This document shows, piece by piece, positions 55,382 through 64,000 of a DNA stretch of 64,000 nt. Positions within the stretch are counted from its first letter, which is position 1, and the number at the start of each line of letters is the position of its first letter. Source of the DNA: Thiobacillus denitrificans (GTDB taxonomy: Bacteria > Pseudomonadota > Gammaproteobacteria > Burkholderiales > Thiobacillaceae); the NCBI GenBank assembly GCA_002403375.1, contig DHHQ01000007.1, positions 25,405-89,404 of the forward strand. The letters are read 5' to 3'. Under the pieces are notes generated by a model. The model did not search any database and was not told the origin of the DNA. It worked only from the letters and a program-made list of their open reading frames with translations. The translations under genes were made by a program, and so were the position numbers.

Positions 55382-55413
55382 GCGCATTCAACCCGCTTTC
55401 CCTTCGAACTGAA

Positions 55414-55728
55414 ATGACCACCCCCAGCGAGATCCTCCGCGCCAAGCTCAACCTCGAAACCGCCCAGCTCGCCTGGCCCGAGCTCGAACGCCACTTCGCG
55501 CGCGGCGTCGTCGTCAAGGTCGCCAACGGCATGGACCTCGTCGACGCCGCGCTGCAGGTCGCCGAGAACAACGCCGCCACCGTGCAGGCATGGCTCGCCG
55601 AGGGCCGCATCGCCAAGGCCGAACTCGCCGACGCCGAGGATTGGCACGCGCGCCAGCCGATGTTCTGGGCGGTGGTCGTCGCGCCGTGGGTGCTGATCCA
55701 GGAAGTCCTTCCGGAACTGAACGCCTAA
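55414..55728 (+). CDS. DUF2288 family protein
   Basis: 104 residues, small soluble helical protein. LNLETAQLAWPELERHFARG and the C-terminal FWAVVVAPWVLIQEVLPE fit DUF2288, found mainly in beta- and gammaproteobacteria and of unknown role. It lies 32 bp after ygiQ and overlaps the convergent lutC by 4 nt at the stops. Confidence 0.82.
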   Translation: MTTPSEILRAKLNLETAQLAWPELERHFARGVVVKVANGMDLVDAALQVAENNAATVQAWLAEGRIAKAELADAEDWHARQPMFWAVVVAPWVLIQEVLPELNA

Positions 55729-56402
55729 TCCCCCGCCCGCGCCCGCAGCGCCTGCTGCGCAGGCGGCTTCATCAGCAGGACATGCAGCCGGCGCGGTCCG
55801 TGCGCGCCGAGCTGGATGGTCTGCTCGACGTCGGCGGTGCGCGACGGGCCGGTGACGAGGTTGACGGCGCGCGGCATGCCACCACGCTCGTCGCGCAGCA
55901 GCGCCCACGCGTCTTCCAGACGCGGCACGATGCGGTTTTCCGGCAGCACGCAGAGGAAATCGTCGGGCAGAAAATTCAGCGAGGTCGGGCTCTCCGGGGC
56001 CGACAGCAGCATCAGGCTGCCGGTCTCGGCGATGCCGCAGAACGCCACCACGAGGCTGACGCGGTCGTCGCCCGCGGCGCGGCGCGATTCGACCTCCCAG
56101 CCTTGCGGCCACGCGAGACCGGCGAGCAGCGGATGCGGCGCGGCGCACAGGCGTGGCGGCAAGCCCTGCACCGCGAGGTAGTCGGCCACGGCCTCGGCGA
56201 TGCGCTCGGGCGCGGCGACGTCGGCCCAGGTGCCGGCGACCTTTTCCAGCTTGGCGAGAAAGCGCCCGCGGACCGATTCCGTCCACATCGGCTGCGGGCC
56301 GCGCGCATGCGCGTCGATGCGCGGCGCGACCGCCGGCGCGTCGGCCGCGTGGCCGAGCGCAGCCGAGAGCCGGCCGAGGATCGCCGCGCGCGGGTCAGCC
56401 AC
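55725..56402 (-). CDS. lutC: Lactate utilisation protein C (LUD domain)
   Basis: 225 residues, one LUD domain. SLVVAFCGIAETGSLMLLSA and NFLPDDFLCVLPENRIVPRL are the conserved core. LutC acts with LutA and LutB in the iron-sulfur L-lactate oxidation complex. The start is GTG 56402, and the first 8 nt overlap lutB, so lutA-lutB-lutC form a coupled leftward operon. No lactate permease or LutR-type regulator is adjacent. Confidence 0.9.
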   Translation of the reverse strand: MADPRAAILGRLSAALGHAADAPAVAPRIDAHARGPQPMWTESVRGRFLAKLEKVAGTWADVAAPERIAEAVADYLAVQGLPPRLCAAPHPLLAGLAWPQGWEVESRRAAGDDRVSLVVAFCGIAETGSLMLLSAPESPTSLNFLPDDFLCVLPENRIVPRLEDAWALLRDERGGMPRAVNLVTGPSRTADVEQTIQLGAHGPRRLHVLLMKPPAQQALRARAGD

Positions 56403-57813
56403 GCTTGCTCCGCCGCCACTGCGCCATGAAGGTGTCGCCCTGCGGCGCCGGCAGGTCGCGTGCGGCGGTCCACGCCTGCGCCAGCGGCAGCTTCGCGAAG
56501 CGGCCGCGCCCCCGGCTGAGCTTATGCAGGAGCCTGGCGCCGGCGCGGCTCGCCAAGCGGTAGAGCGCCGGCCTGCGTGCGAGGAACGCCCACGCCGCCA
56601 GCGCCCAGCGGCTGCGCCCCGCGACGAGCCCGCGGTCGAATTCCTGCCGGCGGTGCTCGCGCAGCAGCTTCGGCAGCGGGATCGCCATCGGGCAGACCTC
56701 CTCGCAGCGCCCGCACAGCGTCGACGCGTTCGGCAGCGGCGCGCCCTCCTCCAGCCCGACCATCAGCGGCGTCAACACCGCGCCCATCGGCCCGGGATAG
56801 ACCCAGCCGTAGGCGTGGCCGCCGACCGCGCCGTAGACCGGGCAGTGGTTGAGGCAGGCGCCGCAGCGGATGCAGCGCAGCATGTCGTGGAAGGCGCCGC
56901 CGAGCAGGCGGCTGCGGCCGTTGTCGAGCAGCACCACGTGGAATTCCTCCGGGCCATCCGGGTCTTCGCTGCGCCGCGGGCCGGTGAAGAAGCTGGTGTA
57001 AGACGTGATCTCCTGGCCGGTCGCGCTGCGTGCCAGGAGGCGCAGCAGCACCGACGCGTCCTCCAGGTTCGGCACCACCTTCTCGATGCTGGCGAGCACG
57101 ATGTGGACGCGCGGCAGCGTCGCCGAGAGGTCGCCGTTGCCCTCGTTGGTGACGATGACCGTCGAGCCGGTCTCGGCGATAAGGAAGTTGGCGCCGGTGA
57201 TGCCGACGTCGGCCGACAGGAACTTCTCGCGCAGCACTTCGCGTGCCTCGTCGACGATCTGCGGCACGCTCTCAAGCGGACGCGCGAGCCCCGGCTGCCG
57301 GTGGTGGGCCTCGAACAGCGCCGCGATCTGCGCGCGCGTCTTGTGCACCGCCGGCGCGATGATGTGGCTGGGCGGCTCGTGCGCGATCTGGATGATGTAT
57401 TCGCCGAGATCGGTCTCGACGACCTCGAAGCCGGCACCCTCGAGCGCGTCGTTGAGCGCGATCTCCTCGCCGACCATGGACTTGCCCTTGGCGACGATGC
57501 TCGCGCCGGCGTCGCGGCAGATCTCGAGCACCGCCGCGCAGGCGGCGTCGGGCGTCTCCGCCCAGTGCAGCTGCCCGCCGGCCGCCTGCAGCGTCTCTTC
57601 GAAGCGCAGCAGGTAATGATCGAGGTGGGCGAGCGTGTGGTCCTTGATCGCGCGCCCGGCCTGGCGCAGCGCGTCGAATTCGGGCAGCTCGGCGACGGCG
57701 GCACGCCGCTTGGCGACGAATCCGACGCCGGCCTTGGCGAGCGCCTGCTGGAGGGTCGCGTCGTCGAGCGCGCGATGCGCGTTGTCGGCGAAGGCGTGCG
57801 AGGTCGGCTTCAT
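56395..57813 (-). CDS. lutB: Lactate utilisation iron-sulfur protein LutB
   Basis: 472 residues. The N-terminal LUD-like domain (about 60-290) includes GITGANFLIAETGSTVIVTN. Two 4Fe-4S motifs follow: CIRCGACLNHCP (near 313) and CGRCEEVCP (near 362). The last 100 residues are a helical region typical of LutB. It carries electrons in the L-lactate dehydrogenase complex. It overlaps lutA by 4 nt (ATGA) and lutC by 8 nt. Confidence 0.92.
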   Translation of the reverse strand: MKPTSHAFADNAHRALDDATLQQALAKAGVGFVAKRRAAVAELPEFDALRQAGRAIKDHTLAHLDHYLLRFEETLQAAGGQLHWAETPDAACAAVLEICRDAGASIVAKGKSMVGEEIALNDALEGAGFEVVETDLGEYIIQIAHEPPSHIIAPAVHKTRAQIAALFEAHHRQPGLARPLESVPQIVDEAREVLREKFLSADVGITGANFLIAETGSTVIVTNEGNGDLSATLPRVHIVLASIEKVVPNLEDASVLLRLLARSATGQEITSYTSFFTGPRRSEDPDGPEEFHVVLLDNGRSRLLGGAFHDMLRCIRCGACLNHCPVYGAVGGHAYGWVYPGPMGAVLTPLMVGLEEGAPLPNASTLCGRCEEVCPMAIPLPKLLREHRRQEFDRGLVAGRSRWALAAWAFLARRPALYRLASRAGARLLHKLSRGRGRFAKLPLAQAWTAARDLPAPQGDTFMAQWRRSKRG

Positions 57814-58562
57814 CGCGTGTCGCCGTCTCCGATTCCCGGCACGCCGTCGATGCCCACGAGCAGCTCGGCGAGGTGATAGACGCGCACCGGGCTGTCCATG
57901 CGCTTCAGGCGGCCGGCGATGTTGAGCAGGCAGCCGAGGTCGCCGGACACCAGCACGTCGGCGCCGCTCGCGGTCACCGCGTGCGCCTTGTCGGACACCA
58001 TGCGCGCCGAGACGTCGGGATATTTCACGCAGAAGGTGCCGCCGAAGCCGCAGCAGGCTTCGGCGTCCTCGAACTCGACGCGCGCGGCGCCGAGCGCGTC
58101 GAGCAGTGCGCGCGGCGCGGCACCGATACCGAGTTCGCGCCGCGCCGAGCACGAATCGTGCATCGCCACCCTGCCGGCGAAGCGCACGTCGAGCGTGTCG
58201 GCGCTGCCGTGTTCGGCGAGAAACGCCGACAGTTCGCGGGTTCGCGCCGCGAGTGCCTCGGCGCGTGCGAGCGTCTCGGGCTCGTCGCGGAACAGTTCGG
58301 GATAGTGCCTGACCAGCATGCCGGCGCACGAGCCGGAGGGGACGACGACATGCGCGTAGCCGTCGAACGCATCGAGCACCTGGCGCGCGATCGCCCGTGC
58401 GTTTGCGAAGTCGCCGCTGTTGTAGGCCGGCTGCCCGCAGCAGGTCTGTTCGGGCGGCACCACCACTTCGGCGCCCAGGCGTTCCAGCAGGCGCACCGCG
58501 GCGAAGCCGACGCCGGGACGGAACAGGTCGACGAGACAGGTGACGAACAGGGCGACGCGCAT
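57810..58562 (-). CDS. lutA: Lactate utilisation protein LutA (CCG domains)
   Basis: 250 residues with two cysteine-rich CCG domains: TCCGQPAYNSGD (near 41) and ACCGFGGTFCVKYPD (near 186). These bind iron-sulfur clusters in the LutABC L-lactate oxidation system. It is first in the leftward operon. No canonical ribosome-binding site stands out before ATG 58562 (CCGGATC). Confidence 0.92.
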   Translation of the reverse strand: MRVALFVTCLVDLFRPGVGFAAVRLLERLGAEVVVPPEQTCCGQPAYNSGDFANARAIARQVLDAFDGYAHVVVPSGSCAGMLVRHYPELFRDEPETLARAEALAARTRELSAFLAEHGSADTLDVRFAGRVAMHDSCSARRELGIGAAPRALLDALGAARVEFEDAEACCGFGGTFCVKYPDVSARMVSDKAHAVTASGADVLVSGDLGCLLNIAGRLKRMDSPVRVYHLAELLVGIDGVPGIGDGDTR

Positions 58563-58651
58563 GATCCGGAGGGTTCGATGAGGTTCGTGGTTGGACGGGT
58601 CGGCGTGACTCAGTATAGGCACCGCGCCACCGCGCCATGCCCGCGAGGGCG

Positions 58652-58675
58652 AAAAAAAGCCCGCGAATGCGGGCT
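58652..58675 (-). terminator. Rho-independent terminator of DUF302 gene
   Basis: Minus-strand stem GCCCGC / GCGGGC with a 4-nt loop followed by seven T, 21 nt after the DUF302 stop. It insulates the lut operon from upstream transcription. Confidence 0.88.
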
Positions 58676-58695
58676 CTGGCGGGATGTCGAAGCGA

Positions 58696-59091
58696 TCAGG
58701 CGGCGAGGCTGTCCCTGACCCGCATGAGCCGCGCGCGCGCCTCGGTCGCGACGCCGTGCACCGCGGTGTTGGACACCAGCTTGACCATGATGCCCGGGTC
58801 GAGGAAGGACACCGTCACCTTGCCGTCGGCCTCCTCGCGCACCACGACGTTGCACGGCAGCAGCATGCCGACGTCGGGCTCGGCGCCGATCGCCTGGTGC
58901 GCGAGCGGCGGGTTGCACGCGCCGAGGATGCGGTAGGGACGCATGTCGACGTCGAGCTTGGCCTTCATCGTGCCCTTGACGTCTATGTCGGTCAGCACGC
59001 CGAAGCCTTCGGCCTTCAGCGCGGCGGTGACCTTTTCGATCGCGGCGTCGAAGGGGCCGTCGATCCGGGTGTCGAATCCGTATTCGCTCAT
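58696..59091 (-). CDS. DUF302 family protein
   Basis: 131 residues, one DUF302 domain: an N-terminal [20 protein letters not shown] helix-strand, [20 protein letters not shown] and [20 protein letters not shown]. No signal peptide. Role unknown. AACCAGGAGCAGAAAC precedes the ATG. It is 72 bp after the cytochrome gene on the same strand and is followed by a strong terminator. Confidence 0.9.
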   Translation of the reverse strand: MSEYGFDTRIDGPFDAAIEKVTAALKAEGFGVLTDIDVKGTMKAKLDVDMRPYRILGACNPPLAHQAIGAEPDVGMLLPCNVVVREEADGKVTVSFLDPGIMVKLVSNTAVHGVATEARARLMRVRDSLAA

Positions 59092-59163
59092 GTTTCTGCT
59101 CCTGGTTGAGGGGTTCGAGGGGGCATTCTACAGGCGCCGCCCGCGGCAGAGACCGCGCGGCGA

Positions 59164-59634
59164 TCAGGGTTCCAGCGACTGCTGCTCCAGCTCCGACCAC
59201 AGCGCGTAGACCTCGTCGGACCACAGCGACTTGATGTAGGCGACCACGTCCTGCATCTCCGTCTCGGAGAGCCGCCCCTGCCACGCCGGCATCTTGCCCT
59301 GGCCCTGCGGACTGCCTTCGCGAATGATCGCGAGCAGGTCGGCGGTCGGGTGGTGCCAGGCATGCGCGCTGTCGTCGAGCGGCGGCGGCGGGAAGTGGCC
59401 GTCGGCGTCGCGCACGCGCCAGTCGCCCGCCTGGCCGCGGCCCGCGTCGCCATGGCATTCGAGGCAGTAGTTTTCATAGACCGCCTTGCCGCGCGCCACC
59501 TGCGCGGGGTCCTGCCTGCGTTCGACCGTGGTCTCGCCGGCGCCGGCCTGCACGGCGGTCTGCGCGCTGTCGCAGCCTGCGAGACCGAGGCCGACCACCA
59601 GGGTCGCGAAGATCTTCCATTTCATGCTTTTCAT
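59164..59634 (-). CDS. Class I c-type cytochrome, probable lipoprotein
   Basis: 156 residues. A signal peptide ends in GLAGC (lipid Cys near residue 21). The single haem site is CLECH (near 58), and Met in GKMPAWQGRLSE (near 115) is the likely sixth ligand. This is the small electron-carrier cytochrome pattern, anchored to a membrane face in the periplasm. The start is ATG 59634; the ATG three codons later is also possible. It lies 44 bp after the Mut7-C gene on the same strand. Confidence 0.88.
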   Translation of the reverse strand: MKSMKWKIFATLVVGLGLAGCDSAQTAVQAGAGETTVERRQDPAQVARGKAVYENYCLECHGDAGRGQAGDWRVRDADGHFPPPPLDDSAHAWHHPTADLLAIIREGSPQGQGKMPAWQGRLSETEMQDVVAYIKSLWSDEVYALWSELEQQSLEP

Positions 59635-59678
59635 CGGGATTGCTCGTGTGGGGAGATAGAGAGAGGGTGCACCGCGCC

Positions 59679-60434
59679 CTAAGTTCCGCCGGCCGCGTCG
59701 TTCAGCACGCCGTCGAGCAGGCGTCGCATGTTGCGGAAATGCGAGCCCTCCCAGTACACGCGGCCGCACGCGTCGCAGGTGGAGAAGCGATCGTAGTGCT
59801 CGCGCACCTTCGGCGGCAGGCGGTCGAGCACGCTCGCCTTGTCGACCGGCCTGAGCGGCAGGTTGCAGTGCAGGCACAGCGTGAACGGTCGCGCGCTGCG
59901 CGCGAGGTCGAGCCGCTCGACGACCTCGCGCAGCTGGGCCTCGGATTTCAGGGCATGCACGTAACAGCCGTGCGTCACCGCGCGCCGCTTGAGCAGCTCG
60001 CGGTCGCGCGTAAGCACGATGCGGCCTTCGCGCGCGGCGATCTCGACGATGCTGTCGTCGTGGAAGTGGTTGTCGTACAGCGTGTCGAAGCCGAGCATGC
60101 GCAGCATGTGGGCGAGGCCGCCGAGGTGCGCGTCGGCGACGAAGCGCACCTCGCGCAGCGGATGTTCGCGGACCTTCAGAATGGGCGTCACGTCCAGCGC
60201 CTCGAAGCGCGGATACACCGCCACGCGGTCGCCGTGCTCGAGGATGCGGTCGAAGTCAGCCGACTCGCCGTTCACCAGGATCAGCTCGACCTCGGTGTGC
60301 GGCACGCCGAGCGCCTCGATCATGTGCTTGGTCGTCGCCCGCCGCGCGCACGGCACGGTGAATTCCTGCCTGCGCCGTTTGGGCGCGAGGAAGTCGTTGA
60401 GTTCCTCGTAGAAGCGGAAGGTGGCGGTGACCAT
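59679..60434 (-). CDS. Mut7-C RNase-domain protein with N-terminal ubiquitin-like domain
   Basis: 251 residues. The first 85 residues are a ubiquitin/MoaD-like fold (ATFRFYEELNDFLAPKRRRQ to HGDRVAVYPRF). A Mut7-C PIN-like nuclease domain follows (about 90-230), with the acidic residues in FVADAHLGGLAHMLRMLGFD and VLTRDRELLKRR. A zinc ribbon completes it: CLHCNLPL and CDACGRVYWEG. Proteins of this type are presumed RNases or RNA-binding. ATG 60434 follows a perfect hairpin. Confidence 0.88.
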   Translation of the reverse strand: MVTATFRFYEELNDFLAPKRRRQEFTVPCARRATTKHMIEALGVPHTEVELILVNGESADFDRILEHGDRVAVYPRFEALDVTPILKVREHPLREVRFVADAHLGGLAHMLRMLGFDTLYDNHFHDDSIVEIAAREGRIVLTRDRELLKRRAVTHGCYVHALKSEAQLREVVERLDLARSARPFTLCLHCNLPLRPVDKASVLDRLPPKVREHYDRFSTCDACGRVYWEGSHFRNMRRLLDGVLNDAAGGT

Positions 60435-60493
60435 ACGCGAAGTATTGTCGCTGTTTGGCCGATCGCGGCAATCCCGGCATCCCGCACACCGGC

Positions 60494-60540
60494 CCCGCAA
60501 ACAGGAACGCCACCGCGAAGGTGGCGTTCCTGTTTGCGGG
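60494..60540. repeat. Perfect 21-bp inverted repeat between two leftward genes
   Basis: Arms 60494-60514 and 60520-60540 pair over 21 bp without mismatch around the loop GCGAA. No T-tract follows on either strand, so it is not a standard terminator; a processing or attenuation hairpin is equally possible. Confidence 0.7.
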
Positions 60541-60550
60541 TTCCCGCCGA

Positions 60551-60679
60551 TCAGTGGCGGGTTTTGGTCGGGTTGACCGCCTTGGGCGGACTCATGAACG
60601 ATCCCGGCGGAACGACGATCTGTTTCGGCTTCTTGGGTTTCTTTGCTTCCTTGTTTCCGCGTAGCTGGCCTTTTGCCAT
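60551..60679 (-). CDS. Small basic protein, conserved-looking
   Basis: 42 residues: MAKGQLRGNKEAKKPKKPK, then a hydrophobic/Pro stretch IVVPPGSFMSPPK and a short basic end. AAGGAG lies 7 nt before ATG 60679, so a real gene is likely despite its length. A protein starting MAKGQLRGNKEAKKPKKPK recurs in proteobacteria as hypothetical; the high Lys/Arg content suggests RNA or nucleic-acid contact. It sits between glpD and the Mut7-C gene, followed by the 21-bp hairpin. Confidence 0.75.
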   Translation of the reverse strand: MAKGQLRGNKEAKKPKKPKQIVVPPGSFMSPPKAVNPTKTRH

Positions 60680-60784
60680 GGTGCATCTCCTTGCGACGGC
60701 TTCGTCGACGACCGCGTTCGCCAGGAGGGCGAACACGGTACCGCTTGATCATAGGCGCTTATGCGCGCAAGCGTGGGTTTATCT

Positions 60785-62372
60785 TCAGCCGCGGGCGACT
60801 GCGCCGTCGCCCGCGTCCGCCGCCGGCAGATGCCCGAGGGCGAATGCGGTGAACGCCGCCGTCTCGCGCGCCTGCCAGGCGGCGTCGCGCCCCAGGGCGT
60901 CGGCCAGCAGCGCCGCCACCCGGGGCGCGGCCTCGATGCTGGCGCGCGCGTCGAGCAGCAAGGCGCGGGTGCGGCGCGCGAGCACGTCCTCGACGCTGCG
61001 CGCCATTTCGTGCCGGGCCGCCCACACGACTTCGGCGCCGACGTAGGGCAGCCGCGGATGCAGCGGCGCGGCCCACTCCGGCCGCGCCTGCGCCAGCGCC
61101 TGCACCGCGGCGGCATCCGAGCCGTAGGGCCGCAGCGGTGCCGAAACCTGCTCGGTGGTGGCGCCGTGCAGCGCGAGGTCGACGGTGCGGCAGGCACGGC
61201 GGGGCAGCTGCGCGACGCGCGCGGCGACGTCGACGGCCTGCTCGGCCATTTCGCGGTAGGTCGTCCACTTGCCGCCGGTGATGCTGACCAGGCCGGCCTC
61301 CTCGCGCAGCAAATGGTCGCGCGCCAGCGCGGAGGTGGCGTGCCCGCCGCCGGCGCCGACCAGCGGGCGCAGCCCGGCGAACACGCTCAGCACGTCCTGC
61401 CGGCGCGGCGCATCCGCAAGGTAGCGCGCGGCGTGCGCGAGCAGGAAATCGATCTCCGCCGGCTGCGCGCGCGGCTCGGCGTTCGCGTCGTCGACCGGGA
61501 CGTCGGTGGTGCCGACCAGCAGCCGGCCCTGCCAGGGGATGGCGAACAGCACGCGGCCGTCGTCGGTGCGCGGCACCATGAGCGCATGAGGGCCGGGCAG
61601 GAAGCGCCGGTCGAGCACGATGTGCGTGCCCTGGCTCGGCGCGACCCACGCCGCGGCGCCGGGGTCGGCCATGCGCCGGACCGCATCGCAGAACACGCCG
61701 GTGGCGTTGACGACCACCCGCGCGGGAATCTCGTACTCGGTCCCGGTCTCGCGGTCGCGCGCCACCACGCCGGCAACCGGCGTGCCGGCGCCGCCGTTTC
61801 GCAGCAGGCCCTCGACCCGGAAGTGGTTGAGCGGGGTCGCGCCATGGTCCCAGGCGCTCGCGGCCAGGCTGACCGCGAGGCGTGCGTCGTCGAACTGGCC
61901 GTCGTGGTACAGCACGCCGCCGCGCAGGCCTTCGGCGCGCAGTCCGGGCAGCGCGCGGCGCGTCTCGCCCGCGTCGAGCCTGCGTGAGCGCCCGAGGCTC
62001 GCACGCCCGGCGAGGCGCTCGTAAAGCCCGAGGCCGAGGCCGTAATAGAGGCTTTCGCCGCGCTGGTAGGTGGGGATGACGAAAGGCAGTTCGCCCGACA
62101 CGTGCGGGGCGTTGGCGAGCACGCGGCCGCGTTCGCGCAGCGCGCCCATCACCAGCTTCAGGTTGCCCTGGCGCAGGTAGCGCACCCCGCCGTGCAGCAG
62201 CTTGGTGCTGCGGCTCGAGGTGGCCTGCGCGAAGTCGTCGCGCTCGAGCAGCAGGGTTTCGTAGCCGCGCGTCGCGGCGTCGAGCGCGATGCCGAGCCCG
62301 GTGGCGCCGCCGCCGATCACGATCATGTCCCACGGCGTGCGCCGGGCGGCGATACGCGCGAGGGCCTCGTCC

Positions 62373-62380
<8 letters not shown>
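60785..62380 (-). CDS. glpD: Aerobic glycerol-3-phosphate dehydrogenase
   Basis: 531 residues. The FAD-binding motif [18 protein letters not shown] is at about 22-39; [20 protein letters not shown] and [20 protein letters not shown] are GlpD signatures. It oxidises sn-glycerol-3-phosphate to dihydroxyacetone phosphate at the inner membrane and passes electrons to quinone. Its start overlaps the glpK stop by 8 nt, so the two are translated from one leftward transcript. Confidence 0.94.
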
Positions 62381-63875
<1,495 letters not shown>

Positions 63876-64000
63876 CTTCGTCTCCGGTTGCGAGCCGTGA
63901 GCGACCCGGGTTTCAAGCCGGCGGCGCGAGCGCGAGTTCCGGGGAAACATGGACGACTCGTGCGTTGCGCGGCCCAGGAAAAGCGATGCCGCCTGGCGAC

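Noticed and set aside
60494..60540. Calling the 21-bp hairpin a standard terminator
   Set aside because: There is no T-run after either arm, so it was recorded as an inverted repeat instead.

Overview
This is a high-GC, gene-dense stretch of a Gram-negative chromosome. Outer-membrane porins, a type Vd patatin, lipoproteins, DarP, PmbA, LutABC, YgiQ and GlpDK together suggest a betaproteobacterium (for example Rhodocyclales or Thiobacillaceae). That placement is an inference from gene content; no rRNA or tRNA is present. No insertion sequence, prophage, CRISPR array or integrase was seen. No gap between genes exceeds about 300 bases.

Region 1 (1-9.6 kb): the start of a leftward HExxH metalloprotease-like gene, then a rightward membrane-protein cluster (DUF202, a ZIP-like protein, SulP-STAS, a CPA1 antiporter, a DUF4436-like protein, a lipoprotein and an EAL phosphodiesterase). 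Region 2 (9.6-41.2 kb) is the distinctive part. It holds three sulfatase-family enzymes, two anaerobic sulfatase-maturating radical SAM enzymes (anSMEs), a methyltransferase, and many exported or envelope proteins: paralogous DUF2092 and DUF3313 pairs, a patatin autotransporter, an MscS channel, a DUF1254 protein, a SYLF protein, glycine-zipper and repeat proteins, and an OprB-like porin. It also encodes a PAS histidine kinase, a receiver-only protein and a FixJ/LuxR-type regulator. Region 3 (41.4-64 kb) is mostly housekeeping: DUF748, DarP, PmbA, a GDSL esterase, TRAP permeases, an unusual ketosynthase/haem-oxygenase-like fusion with a partner gene, FKBP, YgiQ, LutABC, DUF302, a cytochrome c, a Mut7-C nuclease and GlpDK.

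The main discovery is a promoter class that recurs eleven times between 0.7 and 37.3 kb. An 18-bp imperfect dyad, AT-N2-GAC-N4-GTC-N2-AT (best copies ATGAGACCAAAGTCCAAT), is followed by 21 nt, one base, and a -10-like TANNNT hexamer. Ten copies have exactly this spacing and one is a single base longer. The dyad would be centred near -43.5 and take the place of a -35 element, which is the geometry of a class II LuxR/FixJ-type activator site. Copies face the metal/ion membrane cluster, both anSME/sulfatase loci, the lipoprotein and DUF3313-patatin units, both DUF2092 units, the outer-membrane protein, SYLF, the receiver protein, and the sulfatase-porin unit. I infer one regulon, probably driven by the two-component proteins encoded inside it. 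It would control an envelope programme containing three sulfatases with non-canonical maturation motifs (C-S-A-T-R, C-T-A-G-R, C-T-S-S-R) and their maturases. The signal and the substrate cannot be read from the sequence.
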